64,000 bases of DNA from Planotetraspora silvatica (GTDB taxonomy: Bacteria > Actinomycetota > Actinomycetes > Streptosporangiales > Streptosporangiaceae). Positions 35,094 through 43,157 of this stretch are shown piece by piece (within the stretch, counting starts at the first letter, position 1; every line of letters begins with the position of its first letter). The position numbers and the translations under genes were made by a program. Location of the stretch: contig NZ_BOOQ01000015.1 of the NCBI RefSeq assembly GCF_016863315.1, positions 156,905-220,904 on the forward strand, written 5' to 3'. The notes below the pieces were generated by a model. That model was not told the origin of the DNA. It searched no databases and worked only from the letters and a program-made list of their open reading frames with translations.

Positions 35094-36056
35094 ATGAGAT
35101 ACGCGATCCAGGCACAGGGCCTGGCGAAGCACTACGGCGAGACCCGGGCGCTCGACGGGGTCGATCTCGAGGTGCCCCAGGGGCGGCTGCTCGGAGTGCT
35201 GGGGCCCAACGGCGCGGGGAAGACCACCGCCGTCCGCATTCTCGCCACCCTGCTGCGGCCGGACGGGGGCCGGGCGCAGGTGGGCGGTTTCGACGTCGTG
35301 AAGCAGGCGCATCAGGTGCGGTCACTGATCGGCCTGACAGGTCAGTACGCCGCGGTCGACGAGACGCTGACCGGCGTGGAGAACCTCGTGATGATCGGCC
35401 GGCTGCTCGACATGACGCGGGCCGACGCTCGGCGGCGCGCCGCCGAGCTTCTCGAGCGCTTCGACCTGACCGACGCCGGGGGCCGCGCGACGAAGACCTA
35501 CTCCGGCGGCATGCGCCGCCGCCTCGACCTGGCGGCCAGCCTGATCGGCCGTCCGCAGGTGCTGTTCCTCGACGAGCCGACGACGGGGCTCGACCCGCGC
35601 AGCCGCACCGAGTTGTGGGGCGTCGTGCGCGGGCTCCAGAACGACGGCGTGACCGTGCTGCTGACGACGCAGTATCTCGAGGAGGCCGACCAGCTCGCCG
35701 ACGACATCGTCGTGTTCGACCACGGGAAGGTCATCGCCGCCGGCACGTCCGACGAGCTCAAGGCCACGACCGGGGGCCAGGTGCTGGAGGTCCGCCCGGC
35801 GGAGACCGCCCATCTCGACCTGGTGGCGCGCGTGGTGGGCGACATCCTCGACCTCGCGCCCACGGTGTCCGGCGGCGTGGTCAGGGCCGGTGTGCGCGAC
35901 CCCGCCGTCGTCCCCGCGATCGTCCGGCGCCTCGACGACCTCGGCGTGATCGCGGCCGAGCTGTCCCTGCGCAAGTCGAGTCTCGACGAGGTCTTCCTCG
36001 CTCTCACCGGCCACGCGGCCGAGGAGAAGGCGCAGCCCGCGGAGGTCGCGGCATGA
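35094..36056 (+). CDS. ABC transporter ATP-binding protein (DrrA-like)
   Basis: A 320-aa ATPase of the drug/antibiotic-resistance (DrrA) group. Walker A GPNGAGKTT, Q-loop TGQYAAVDE, signature YSGGMRRRLDLA, Walker B VLFLDEPTTGLD and switch LLTTQY, with a C-terminal regulatory domain of about 90 residues ending in DEVFLALTGH, typical of the family. ATG 35094 follows GAGGAAA. Its TGA overlaps the ATG of a 63-aa ORF, which in turn overlaps the permease gene. Confidence 0.93.
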   Translation: MRYAIQAQGLAKHYGETRALDGVDLEVPQGRLLGVLGPNGAGKTTAVRILATLLRPDGGRAQVGGFDVVKQAHQVRSLIGLTGQYAAVDETLTGVENLVMIGRLLDMTRADARRRAAELLERFDLTDAGGRATKTYSGGMRRRLDLAASLIGRPQVLFLDEPTTGLDPRSRTELWGVVRGLQNDGVTVLLTTQYLEEADQLADDIVVFDHGKVIAAGTSDELKATTGGQVLEVRPAETAHLDLVARVVGDILDLAPTVSGGVVRAGVRDPAVVPAIVRRLDDLGVIAAELSLRKSSLDEVFLALTGHAAEEKAQPAEVAA

Positions 36057-36244
36057 CACGCACGGCCACGACCCGAAGGGTCCCCGAACGACCACCGGCA
36101 CCGGCACGACCGGCCACGACACCGACGACCCTGAACCCGGCACCATCCGGGACACGACCGGCCACGACACCGACGACTCTGAACCCGGCGCCGTCCGGGA
36201 CACGACCGAGCACCCGCGACGGCCACCACGAGGAGACATCATGA
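36053..36244 (+). CDS. Small Pro/Thr-rich ORF coupled between the two ABC genes
   Basis: A 63-aa frame whose ATG overlaps the ATPase stop and whose TGA overlaps the permease ATG (ATGA at both ends). It is basic and Pro/Thr-rich and contains two tandem copies of the 16-residue RPATTPTTLNPAPSGT (48 bp each). No transmembrane segment or known domain is seen. It may be a true small protein, a translational relay between the ABC genes, or a repeat-expanded spacer that happens to be open. It is in a different frame from the permease. Confidence 0.5.
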   Translation: MTRTATTRRVPERPPAPARPATTPTTLNPAPSGTRPATTPTTLNPAPSGTRPSTRDGHHEETS

Positions 36245-37053
36245 CCGCGATCGCCCAGACCGCGACGGGCGCCGTCGCCGCCCCGAGGGTCAGCCCCTCG
36301 GCCACGCTCCGCCACACCATGACGCTGTCGTGGAGAAGCCTGGTCCAGATCAAGCACAATCCGATGGAGCTGCTCGACCTGAGCGTCCAGCCCGTCATGT
36401 TCCTGCTGCTGTTCACCTATGTCTTCGGCGGAGCGATCGCGGGGTCGACCGGCGACTACCTGCAGTTCGCGCTGCCCGGCCTGGTCGCGCAGAACATGTT
36501 GTTCGCGAGCATGACCACGGCGGTCGGGCTGAACACCGACATCACGAAGGGCGTCTTCGACCGGTTGCGAAGCCTGCCGATCGCCCGTTCGGCGCCGCTG
36601 GCGGGACGGATCGTGGCCGACACCCTCAAGCAGGTGTGGGCGTTCGCCCTCTTCCTGGGGCTGGGCCTGGTCCTCGGGTTCCGCGTCCACACGGGCCTGA
36701 TCGGCGTCGCCGGTGCGCTCGCGGTGCTGCTGGCCTTCGCGCTGGCCATGTCCTGGGTGGCGGTCCTGGTCGGACTCAGGGCGTCCGACCAGGAGAAGGT
36801 CCAGATCCTGATGTTCTCCCTGATGATGCCGATCACCTTCACCAGCAACGCCTTCGTGCGGACCGACACGATGCCCTCCTGGCTGCAGAAGTGGGTCGAG
36901 GTCAACCCGGTCAGCCACCTGTCCGACGCGGTCCGGGGGCTGCTCAGCGGTGGTCCCGTCGCCTCGCACGCCGGCATCTCGCTGCTCTGGGCGGTCGGCA
37001 TCGTGGTGGTGTTCGCGCCGCTGTCGATCCGGGCCTTCCGCAACCGCATCTGA
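36241..37053 (+). CDS. ABC transporter permease (DrrB/ABC-2 type)
   Basis: A 270-aa ABC-2 permease with about six hydrophobic segments. It has the DrrB-type signatures LLLFTYVFGGAIAGS near residue 55, GVFDRLRSLPIARSA near 110 and FVRTDTMPSWLQKWVEVNPV near 205. With the upstream ATPase it should form a half-transporter dimer exporting a hydrophobic drug or lipid. Convergent with the large BTAD regulator 18 bp away. Confidence 0.92.
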   Translation: MTAIAQTATGAVAAPRVSPSATLRHTMTLSWRSLVQIKHNPMELLDLSVQPVMFLLLFTYVFGGAIAGSTGDYLQFALPGLVAQNMLFASMTTAVGLNTDITKGVFDRLRSLPIARSAPLAGRIVADTLKQVWAFALFLGLGLVLGFRVHTGLIGVAGALAVLLAFALAMSWVAVLVGLRASDQEKVQILMFSLMMPITFTSNAFVRTDTMPSWLQKWVEVNPVSHLSDAVRGLLSGGPVASHAGISLLWAVGIVVVFAPLSIRAFRNRI

Positions 37054-37070
37054 TGACGGCGGCGCCGGTG

Positions 37071-40000
37071 CTAGCCCGCGAACGCCACGACCTGTTCCCG
37101 GGTCATCGCCCGGCCGCGCTCGTAATGCCGGGAGAACACCTCCTGGCCGAGCGCGGCCGTGGCCGCCTCCGTGGCCCGGAGATGGTCGTAGCCGACGACG
37201 TCCACGATTCCGCGTACGGCGGTCGCCCCGCCGAGGAGCACCGCCGCCCTCTCGTGATCACCTTCGAGAGCGGCGAGACCGGCGTACGCCACGATCACAT
37301 GGGCCACCACCGGCCCGTCCTGCGACTCCACCGCGAGGGCCAGAGCCTCGCCATGGAGGCGGCGAGCCCTTCTGAGGTCGCCCTCCTGCGCGGCCAGCAT
37401 GCCGAGCGACGAGCTCAGCGTCGCGTGCAACTGCCGGGCCGACGACATCTCGGGCCTGCCCAGCAGCCGCAGCGCCTCGTGGTAACACTCGCGGGCGGCG
37501 TCGAAGTCGCCTCTCTCCCGCGCGAAGTCGCCGCGGACGTGCTCGGCACCGGCCTTCCCCATGGGATCGGCGTTGTCGACGCAGATGCGCATGGCCTCCT
37601 CCAGCACCGCGTCGGCGGCCGTCCGGTCACCGGCGATGTTGAGCACGATCGCCAGGCGGGTCCGCATGTACGGCGTGTCCTCCACGGCGCCGACCGCGTC
37701 GACGAGTGCGATGGCCTCCCGAAGGATCTCGATGGCCTCGCCGGTGCCGCGCATCGTGCCCGTCTCCGCCAGCGACGCGAGCGCGTTGCCCGTCCCCCAT
37801 CTGTCGCCGACCTCCCTGAACCGGTCGAGTGAGGCCCGCAGGTGGCTCTCCCCCTCGGCGACACGGCCCGTGTTGAAGTACACGTTCCCGCGGAACATGT
37901 ACGCGGCGGCGGCCACCCACGGATCCGGATGGCCGAACAGGTCCTCCAGATGAGCGTTGGCCTCGAAGTCCGAGCCGAGCAGAAGCGCCAGGATCGGCCC
38001 GGCCATCGCCACCACCGGGTGCGGTGGACCCGGGACCGGATTGTCCCGCATGAGCTGTATGGCCGTCTGCAGGCTCTCCCGCGCCCTGTCCCACTGCAGG
38101 TCCGCGGCGGCCCATGTCAGGCCGAGCACCGCGTGGGCGAGCGCGACCTTCACCGGGTCAGCCCCGGAGTCGCCCTCCGCCATGCGGACGACCTCCTCGG
38201 CGCGCTGCGCGCCCTCCCGCCGGTGCCCCACCAGCCACCAGTACCAGCCGAGGTTGCCGACGAGCGTCAGCGCGATGTCGGTCTCGCCCTGGTCGGTGGC
38301 CCAGAGCAGGGCCGACGAGAGGTTGTCGTGTTCGGCCCACAGCCGGGGGAGCCACTCGACCTGCTCGGCCCGGCGCAGGTGCGGGTCGGCGGTCACGGCC
38401 ATCTCGGCGAAGAAGCGGGCGTGGGCCAGCCGGATCTCGCGCTCGTCGCCCATCTCCGCCAGCCTGTCGCCCGCGTAGGCGCGGACCGTTTCCAGCATGC
38501 TGTAGCGCCCGCCGTCGAACACCACCAGTGACTTGTCGACGAGGCGGCCGAGGACGTCGAGATCGCCGCGGCACACCTCTTCAGTGCTCTCCAGCGTCCC
38601 GCCGCCCGCGAAGACGGACAGGCGCGCCGCGAGCGTGCGCTCCTCCTCGTCGAGCAGGTCCCAGCTCCACTCGACGACCGCGCGCAAGGTCTGGTGGCGC
38701 GGCATGGCCGTACGGCTGCCGCTGGTCAGCAGGCGGAAACGGTCGCCGAGCCGGTCGGCTATCTGCTCCGCGGACAACGTCCGCAGCCTGGCGGCCGCCA
38801 GCTCGATGGCCAGGGGCATTCCGTCGAGCCCGCTGCAGATGCGCTCGACCGCGAGCCTGTCGTCCCGCGCCCGGTAACCGGGCCGCGCCGCGGCCGCACG
38901 GTCGGCGAACAGCCGTACGGCATGGTCGAGGCCGAGCGGCTGAACCGGCCAGAGCACCTCTCCGGTGATGCCGAGCGGCTCGCGGCTCGTGACCAGGATC
39001 CGGACTCCGGGGCAGTCGGCGAGCAGCCGGTCGGCCAGCGTGGCCGCGGCGCCCACGAGGTGCTCACAGTTGTCCAGCACGATCAGCTGAGCGCGTCCCG
39101 ACAGCGCCGTGACCAGGCGGTCGGCCGCGTCGGCGGCGGCGGCCGGGCCTGCCGCCGGGCGCACGGGCACGAGCCCCATGTCCCGGAGACCGAGCGCGGC
39201 CAGCACGGCGTGCGGGACCTGGGCCGGGTCGAGCACGGACGCCAGTTCCACGAGCCACGCGCCGTCCGGGACGGAGGACGCGAACGCCTCGGCCGACTCG
39301 ACGGCGAGCCTGGTCTTCCCCGCGCCGCCGGGGCCGAGGAGGGTGACGAGGCGGTTGCGGGCCAGCGACTCCCCCACCTGCTCGACGTCGCCCTCCCTCC
39401 CGACGAAGCTGGTCAGGCGGGCGCGCAGGTTCCCCTTCCGCACCGGCGACCGTACGACGAGCGGCTGGGCCGGTGTCCGCGCGGGCGGCCGGGCCTGTGC
39501 GGGTCGCGCACCGTCGCCGCGCAGGATGGACAGGTGCACCTCCGCCAGCGCCGGCGAGGGGTCGGCGCCGAGCCGGTCCGCGAACGTGGCGCGCGCGTCC
39601 TCGTAGGCGGCGAGCGCCTCCACCTGCCTGCCGGAACCGTAGAGGGCGCGCATCAGCAGCCCGCGCAGCCGCTCCCGCAGCGGGTGGGCGGCGACGAGCC
39701 GCGACAGTTCGGATACGACGTCCGGACGTGGTCCCAGCCTGAGCTCCGCGTCGATCCTGTCCTCGGTCGCGGCGATCCTGATCTCCTCGAGCCGGGCCAC
39801 CTCGACCGCACCCGCGGGCAGATCGGTGAGCGGGGCGCCGCGCCACAGGCCGAGAGCCTCCGTGAGCGCCCGTACGGCCAGGCCGGGATCGCCCGTCTCC
39901 AGGGCGCGGCCTCCCTCGCGGGCCAGCCGGGTGAAGCGGTGGAGGTCGACCTGATCGGGCGGGACCAGGAGGCGATAGCCAGACGGATCGGCCACCACGA

Positions 40001-40229
40001 GTGCGCGGTCGATCGTCGCCCGGAGCCGGGAGACCAGCGCCTGGAGCGCGTTGCCCACGCCGTTCGGCGGATGGTCGTCCCACACGCCGGCGACCAGGGC
40101 GTCGGTGGGGACGGTGCGGCCGGTGTCGAGGAGCAGGAGCGTCAGCAGCGCGCGCAGCCGCTGCCCGCCTATCTCGATCAGGCGGCCGTCGTCGCGCACC
40201 TCGAGAGGTCCGAGGACGGCGAAGTTCAC
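37071..40229 (-). CDS. AfsR/SARP-type BTAD regulator with NB-ARC and TPR domains
   Basis: About 1052 aa. The N-terminal OmpR-like winged helix (FAVLGPLEVRDDGRLIEIGG, RLRALLTLLLLDTGR) is followed by a bacterial transcriptional activation domain (to about residue 240). An NB-ARC/AAA ATPase follows with P-loop LLGPGGAGKTRLA and Walker B-like LIVLDNCEHLV, then a TPR-rich C-terminal half. This is the architecture of large secondary-metabolism or stress activators. The GTG at 40229 has GAGGGAAACCAGT upstream and begins right at the domain; ATG 40256 is possible. The target is unknown; it lies tail-to-tail with the ABC exporter. Confidence 0.9.
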   Translation of the reverse strand: MNFAVLGPLEVRDDGRLIEIGGQRLRALLTLLLLDTGRTVPTDALVAGVWDDHPPNGVGNALQALVSRLRATIDRALVVADPSGYRLLVPPDQVDLHRFTRLAREGGRALETGDPGLAVRALTEALGLWRGAPLTDLPAGAVEVARLEEIRIAATEDRIDAELRLGPRPDVVSELSRLVAAHPLRERLRGLLMRALYGSGRQVEALAAYEDARATFADRLGADPSPALAEVHLSILRGDGARPAQARPPARTPAQPLVVRSPVRKGNLRARLTSFVGREGDVEQVGESLARNRLVTLLGPGGAGKTRLAVESAEAFASSVPDGAWLVELASVLDPAQVPHAVLAALGLRDMGLVPVRPAAGPAAAADAADRLVTALSGRAQLIVLDNCEHLVGAAATLADRLLADCPGVRILVTSREPLGITGEVLWPVQPLGLDHAVRLFADRAAAARPGYRARDDRLAVERICSGLDGMPLAIELAAARLRTLSAEQIADRLGDRFRLLTSGSRTAMPRHQTLRAVVEWSWDLLDEEERTLAARLSVFAGGGTLESTEEVCRGDLDVLGRLVDKSLVVFDGGRYSMLETVRAYAGDRLAEMGDEREIRLAHARFFAEMAVTADPHLRRAEQVEWLPRLWAEHDNLSSALLWATDQGETDIALTLVGNLGWYWWLVGHRREGAQRAEEVVRMAEGDSGADPVKVALAHAVLGLTWAAADLQWDRARESLQTAIQLMRDNPVPGPPHPVVAMAGPILALLLGSDFEANAHLEDLFGHPDPWVAAAAYMFRGNVYFNTGRVAEGESHLRASLDRFREVGDRWGTGNALASLAETGTMRGTGEAIEILREAIALVDAVGAVEDTPYMRTRLAIVLNIAGDRTAADAVLEEAMRICVDNADPMGKAGAEHVRGDFARERGDFDAARECYHEALRLLGRPEMSSARQLHATLSSSLGMLAAQEGDLRRARRLHGEALALAVESQDGPVVAHVIVAYAGLAALEGDHERAAVLLGGATAVRGIVDVVGYDHLRATEAATAALGQEVFSRHYERGRAMTREQVVAFAG

Positions 40230-40430
40230 ACTGGTTTCCCTCGTCACCCCCTGCATGCCTCGATTGTCGCCGAAAACGACCCTTGCCCGCGCGGTCAGTA
40301 CCCTCATGCGGGACCGGATGGTCGAAGTGGGACGAATCGAAGGACGGGACACAGCAGGTGAGAGCGGTACGCCCAGCGGGACAGCGGCACGGATCAGCCC
40401 GATTCGGTCGGTGCACCATCCCGATCCGCG

Positions 40431-40436
40431 TAGCAT
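40431..40436 (+). promoter_or_regulatory. -10 hexamer TAGCAT, probable leaderless promoter of the PEBP lipoprotein
   Basis: TAGCAT ends 8 nt before the ATG at 40445, and no Shine-Dalgarno is present. Confidence 0.45.
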
Positions 40437-40444
40437 CATCGGGC

Positions 40445-40987
40445 ATGGGGTCGCCGACGAAGTCCATGGGCGCACGGTGTGCCGTCATCATCACGGCGGT
40501 AACGCTCGCGGCGTCGGGCTGCGGGATCCTGGGCGGCGGATCGCCCAGGAACCTCGACGTGATCAGTGTGTCGAGCCCGCGCTTCCGTGACGGGGCGCCC
40601 CTGCCGCACGGCTATTCCTGCAGCGGCGGGCTGGGCAATCCTCCCCTCCGCTGGTCGGGGACGTCGGGTGCCAAATCCGTCGCCATAGTGGTCGACGACA
40701 ACAGTGCGAGGAGCAGCGCGGTGAACTGGGTGGTGTTCAACATCGACCCGAACACCACCGAGCTGGCCGAGAACGGCGTCCCGAGGGGCGCCAGGCAGGG
40801 TCAGGCGTCGAACGGCAAAGTCGGCTATACGCCTCCGTGCCAGACCGAGGGCCGTTACCGTTTCACTGTCTACGCCCTCGACACGAAACTCGATCTCAAG
40901 CAGGGCGCACCCCTGGCCGAGACGCTGGAGCACATCGCTGATCACACGATCGCTCGCGGTCGCCTCACGGCGGCCAACATCGAGTGA
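40445..40987 (+). CDS. YbhB/YbcL-family (PEBP) lipoprotein
   Basis: A 180-aa protein with a lipoprotein signal (lipobox LAASGC, Cys about residue 26) and a phosphatidylethanolamine-binding-protein fold. Signatures are SPRFRDGAPLPHGYSC, NPPLRWSG, VVDDNS in the anion-binding loop, NWVVFNIDP and YRFTVYALD. The ligand is unknown, and the DPD part of the usual loop is changed to VDD. Probably tethered outside the cytoplasmic membrane. Confidence 0.88.
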   Translation: MGSPTKSMGARCAVIITAVTLAASGCGILGGGSPRNLDVISVSSPRFRDGAPLPHGYSCSGGLGNPPLRWSGTSGAKSVAIVVDDNSARSSAVNWVVFNIDPNTTELAENGVPRGARQGQASNGKVGYTPPCQTEGRYRFTVYALDTKLDLKQGAPLAETLEHIADHTIARGRLTAANIE

Positions 40988-41170
40988 CATGCTGAACGCC
41001 GGAGGTAGTCGTGCTACACCAATCTTCGCCTAGGGTGTGACAACGGTCATTGTGGTCAAGCAGAATCGGATCCAATTGCTGAGCGCAGGTGGTCAGAGGG
41101 GGCAGGTCGCGTCGATGGCCGCGCGATCTCACCGGCGCCGCTGGCAGGCCATGGCCTTGAAGGTGGTGCT

Positions 41171-43105
41171 ATGACCGCGGTCATTATGGGCCTCGTCGCC
41201 GTCGTGCTCTTGGTGCTCGTCGTCGTGGCTCTGGGCATGCGCTCGATGAACCGCAGGGAGAGCGCTCTTTCTTCCGAGCGGTTAAAAGCGATGGCCGAGA
41301 ACAAGGGGCCCAAGCCCCGCCGTCCCGCCGAGGAGACGTTCTTCGAGAGCTTCCCCCAGGGTTTCGACGCCTTCGAGGACCCCTCCGAGAAGGAGAAGGC
41401 CGCACCGAAGCAGCGGCCCGCCGGTGGCCGTCCCGCGGCCAAGCCCGGAGGCCGGCAGGCGACGCGTCCCACGCAGCGCAGCGCGGGTAAGCAGCCCGCC
41501 GCTCCACGTGGCCGCCGCGGCGTCGACGAATGGGGCGAGTCCGACGACTACGACGACGAGTACTGGAGCCGCGTGCGCGCCGACGACGGCGGCTTCAGCG
41601 GGCCCGGTGCCCGGATGGCCACTCCCCGTCCTGTGGGCCGGCCTTCGGGCGCGCCGTCCGGCGACCTCCCGCCGAACACGCCGCCGGCGGCCAAGCCCCG
41701 GGCGGCCGACCCCGACGCCGCGACCGTTCAGGCTCCGCTTCCGCTACGCGCCGGGTCCGACCGCCCGAGCGGCCGCAAGTCCTCACGGGTGACCCCCGCG
41801 TCGGCAGCCGCCGACCAGAAGACCGTGGCGTTCTCCGCGCCGACTCCCGACGTCCTGGGCGCTCTCGGAACGCCCGCACCGGCCCGCCCGTCCGCGGACC
41901 CGTTCGACGTGAGTCCCGCCACCGGGGCCTTCGACGTGAGCCCGGCCGCCGGGTCTTTCGACGCGAGCCCGGCGACCGGATCGTTCGACGCGAGCCCCGC
42001 CACCGGGTCTTTCGACGCGAGCCCGGCGACCGGGATGTTCAGCACGCCCCCGGCAAGCGACTCCTTCACCCCGCCGCCCCGTCCGGCCGGCTCGGCCGCG
42101 TCCCGGTCACCCAGGTCCGGCAGGTCCTCGCGGTCCGCCCGCCGTTCCGCGGCGGGTCCGGCCGACACCGGCGCCGGCCGCGCGAGCGGGTCGTTCGAGG
42201 CGCCCTTGGGCACCGGTCCACTGGGCGGCGGCTTCGACGCGACGCCGTCGACGGCCCCCGCACCCGGGTTGTACACCACCGGCACAGGCCCGTTCGACAC
42301 GGTGCTTCCCACGGCAGGGACGCCCGGGGCCTCTCCCGCCGATCCGCTGACGCCGTCCACGCCGCCCGCTCCCGGCACGGGATCGTTCGACAGCTGGACG
42401 GCCTACGACGCGCCGCGCAGCACCGACTCCTACGACCTGCCCCCCGGCTCCACCGGCCTGTTCACGACCGCGGACACGGGGCCTTCCTACACGGTGCCGC
42501 CGACCGCGCCGCCCGTCACCCCGATCCCCTCCTCCCCGACTCCCCCCGCCCCGGGTGACAACTCCTGGCCGCCGGCCGCCTCGCCCGGCCCGGCCACGTC
42601 GCCGTCCTGGTCGGGTGTCCGTGACATCCTCGACGACCCCGAGCCGCCCGCACGTGGCGGCACGACCTGGCCCGGCGTCGAGACCTACCAGCCGCCGGCC
42701 GCCCAGCCGCCCGGCTACTCCCCGTACTCGAACGACCCGGGATACACCGCCACCCCTTCGTCCTCCTCTTATGAGGTGAGCGCGGGATGGGCCACGATCG
42801 ACGACGCCGACTCCGCGGCGGGGCCCACGGGCGCCCACACGGGCCCGGCTCGTGCGGTGTCACCGTACGAGTCGGCGGGTTACGACGTCCCCTCCGGGCA
42901 GAGCCCCTACGCCTACGACCAGCAACAGGGCCAGGCCAACGGCACCGGCAACGGCCAGCAGTCGTGGCCGGAGCAGAACAACACGGGCGGCAGCTGGCCG
43001 TCCTACGACGAGCTCTACGGGAACGCCCCGCAGTCGACGAGTGCGCGCAGGGGCAGCCACCGCCAGCCGGAAGATGAGCCTGACTATCCCGACTATTACC
43101 GGTGA
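41171..43105 (+). CDS. Membrane-anchored, largely disordered repeat protein
   Basis: A 644-aa protein with one N-terminal transmembrane helix (about residues 4-23, IMGLVAVVLLVLVVVALGM) and a long cytosolic region rich in Pro, Ala, Ser, Thr and Asp. Five tandem 9-residue repeats of the form FDASPATGS occupy 41903-42037 (27 bp each, DNA well conserved). Further tracts are rich in Tyr, Pro and Gln. ATG 41171 follows GAAGGTGGTGCT. I recognise no domain. It could be a scaffold for division or envelope proteins, but that is inference. Confidence 0.75.
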   Translation: MTAVIMGLVAVVLLVLVVVALGMRSMNRRESALSSERLKAMAENKGPKPRRPAEETFFESFPQGFDAFEDPSEKEKAAPKQRPAGGRPAAKPGGRQATRPTQRSAGKQPAAPRGRRGVDEWGESDDYDDEYWSRVRADDGGFSGPGARMATPRPVGRPSGAPSGDLPPNTPPAAKPRAADPDAATVQAPLPLRAGSDRPSGRKSSRVTPASAAADQKTVAFSAPTPDVLGALGTPAPARPSADPFDVSPATGAFDVSPAAGSFDASPATGSFDASPATGSFDASPATGMFSTPPASDSFTPPPRPAGSAASRSPRSGRSSRSARRSAAGPADTGAGRASGSFEAPLGTGPLGGGFDATPSTAPAPGLYTTGTGPFDTVLPTAGTPGASPADPLTPSTPPAPGTGSFDSWTAYDAPRSTDSYDLPPGSTGLFTTADTGPSYTVPPTAPPVTPIPSSPTPPAPGDNSWPPAASPGPATSPSWSGVRDILDDPEPPARGGTTWPGVETYQPPAAQPPGYSPYSNDPGYTATPSSSSYEVSAGWATIDDADSAAGPTGAHTGPARAVSPYESAGYDVPSGQSPYAYDQQQGQANGTGNGQQSWPEQNNTGGSWPSYDELYGNAPQSTSARRGSHRQPEDEPDYPDYYR

Positions 43106-43145
43106 TTTTCCGCCGGCTTGCCTGAGGAGCGGGCGGCCCCTGTCA

Positions 43146-43151
43146 TAGGGT
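43146..43151 (+). promoter_or_regulatory. -10 hexamer TAGGGT, probable leaderless promoter of the SulP-carbonic anhydrase gene
   Basis: TAGGGT ends 6 nt before the ATG at 43158; the intervening CGCCCC cannot act as a Shine-Dalgarno. Confidence 0.5.
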
Positions 43152-43157
43152 CGCCCC

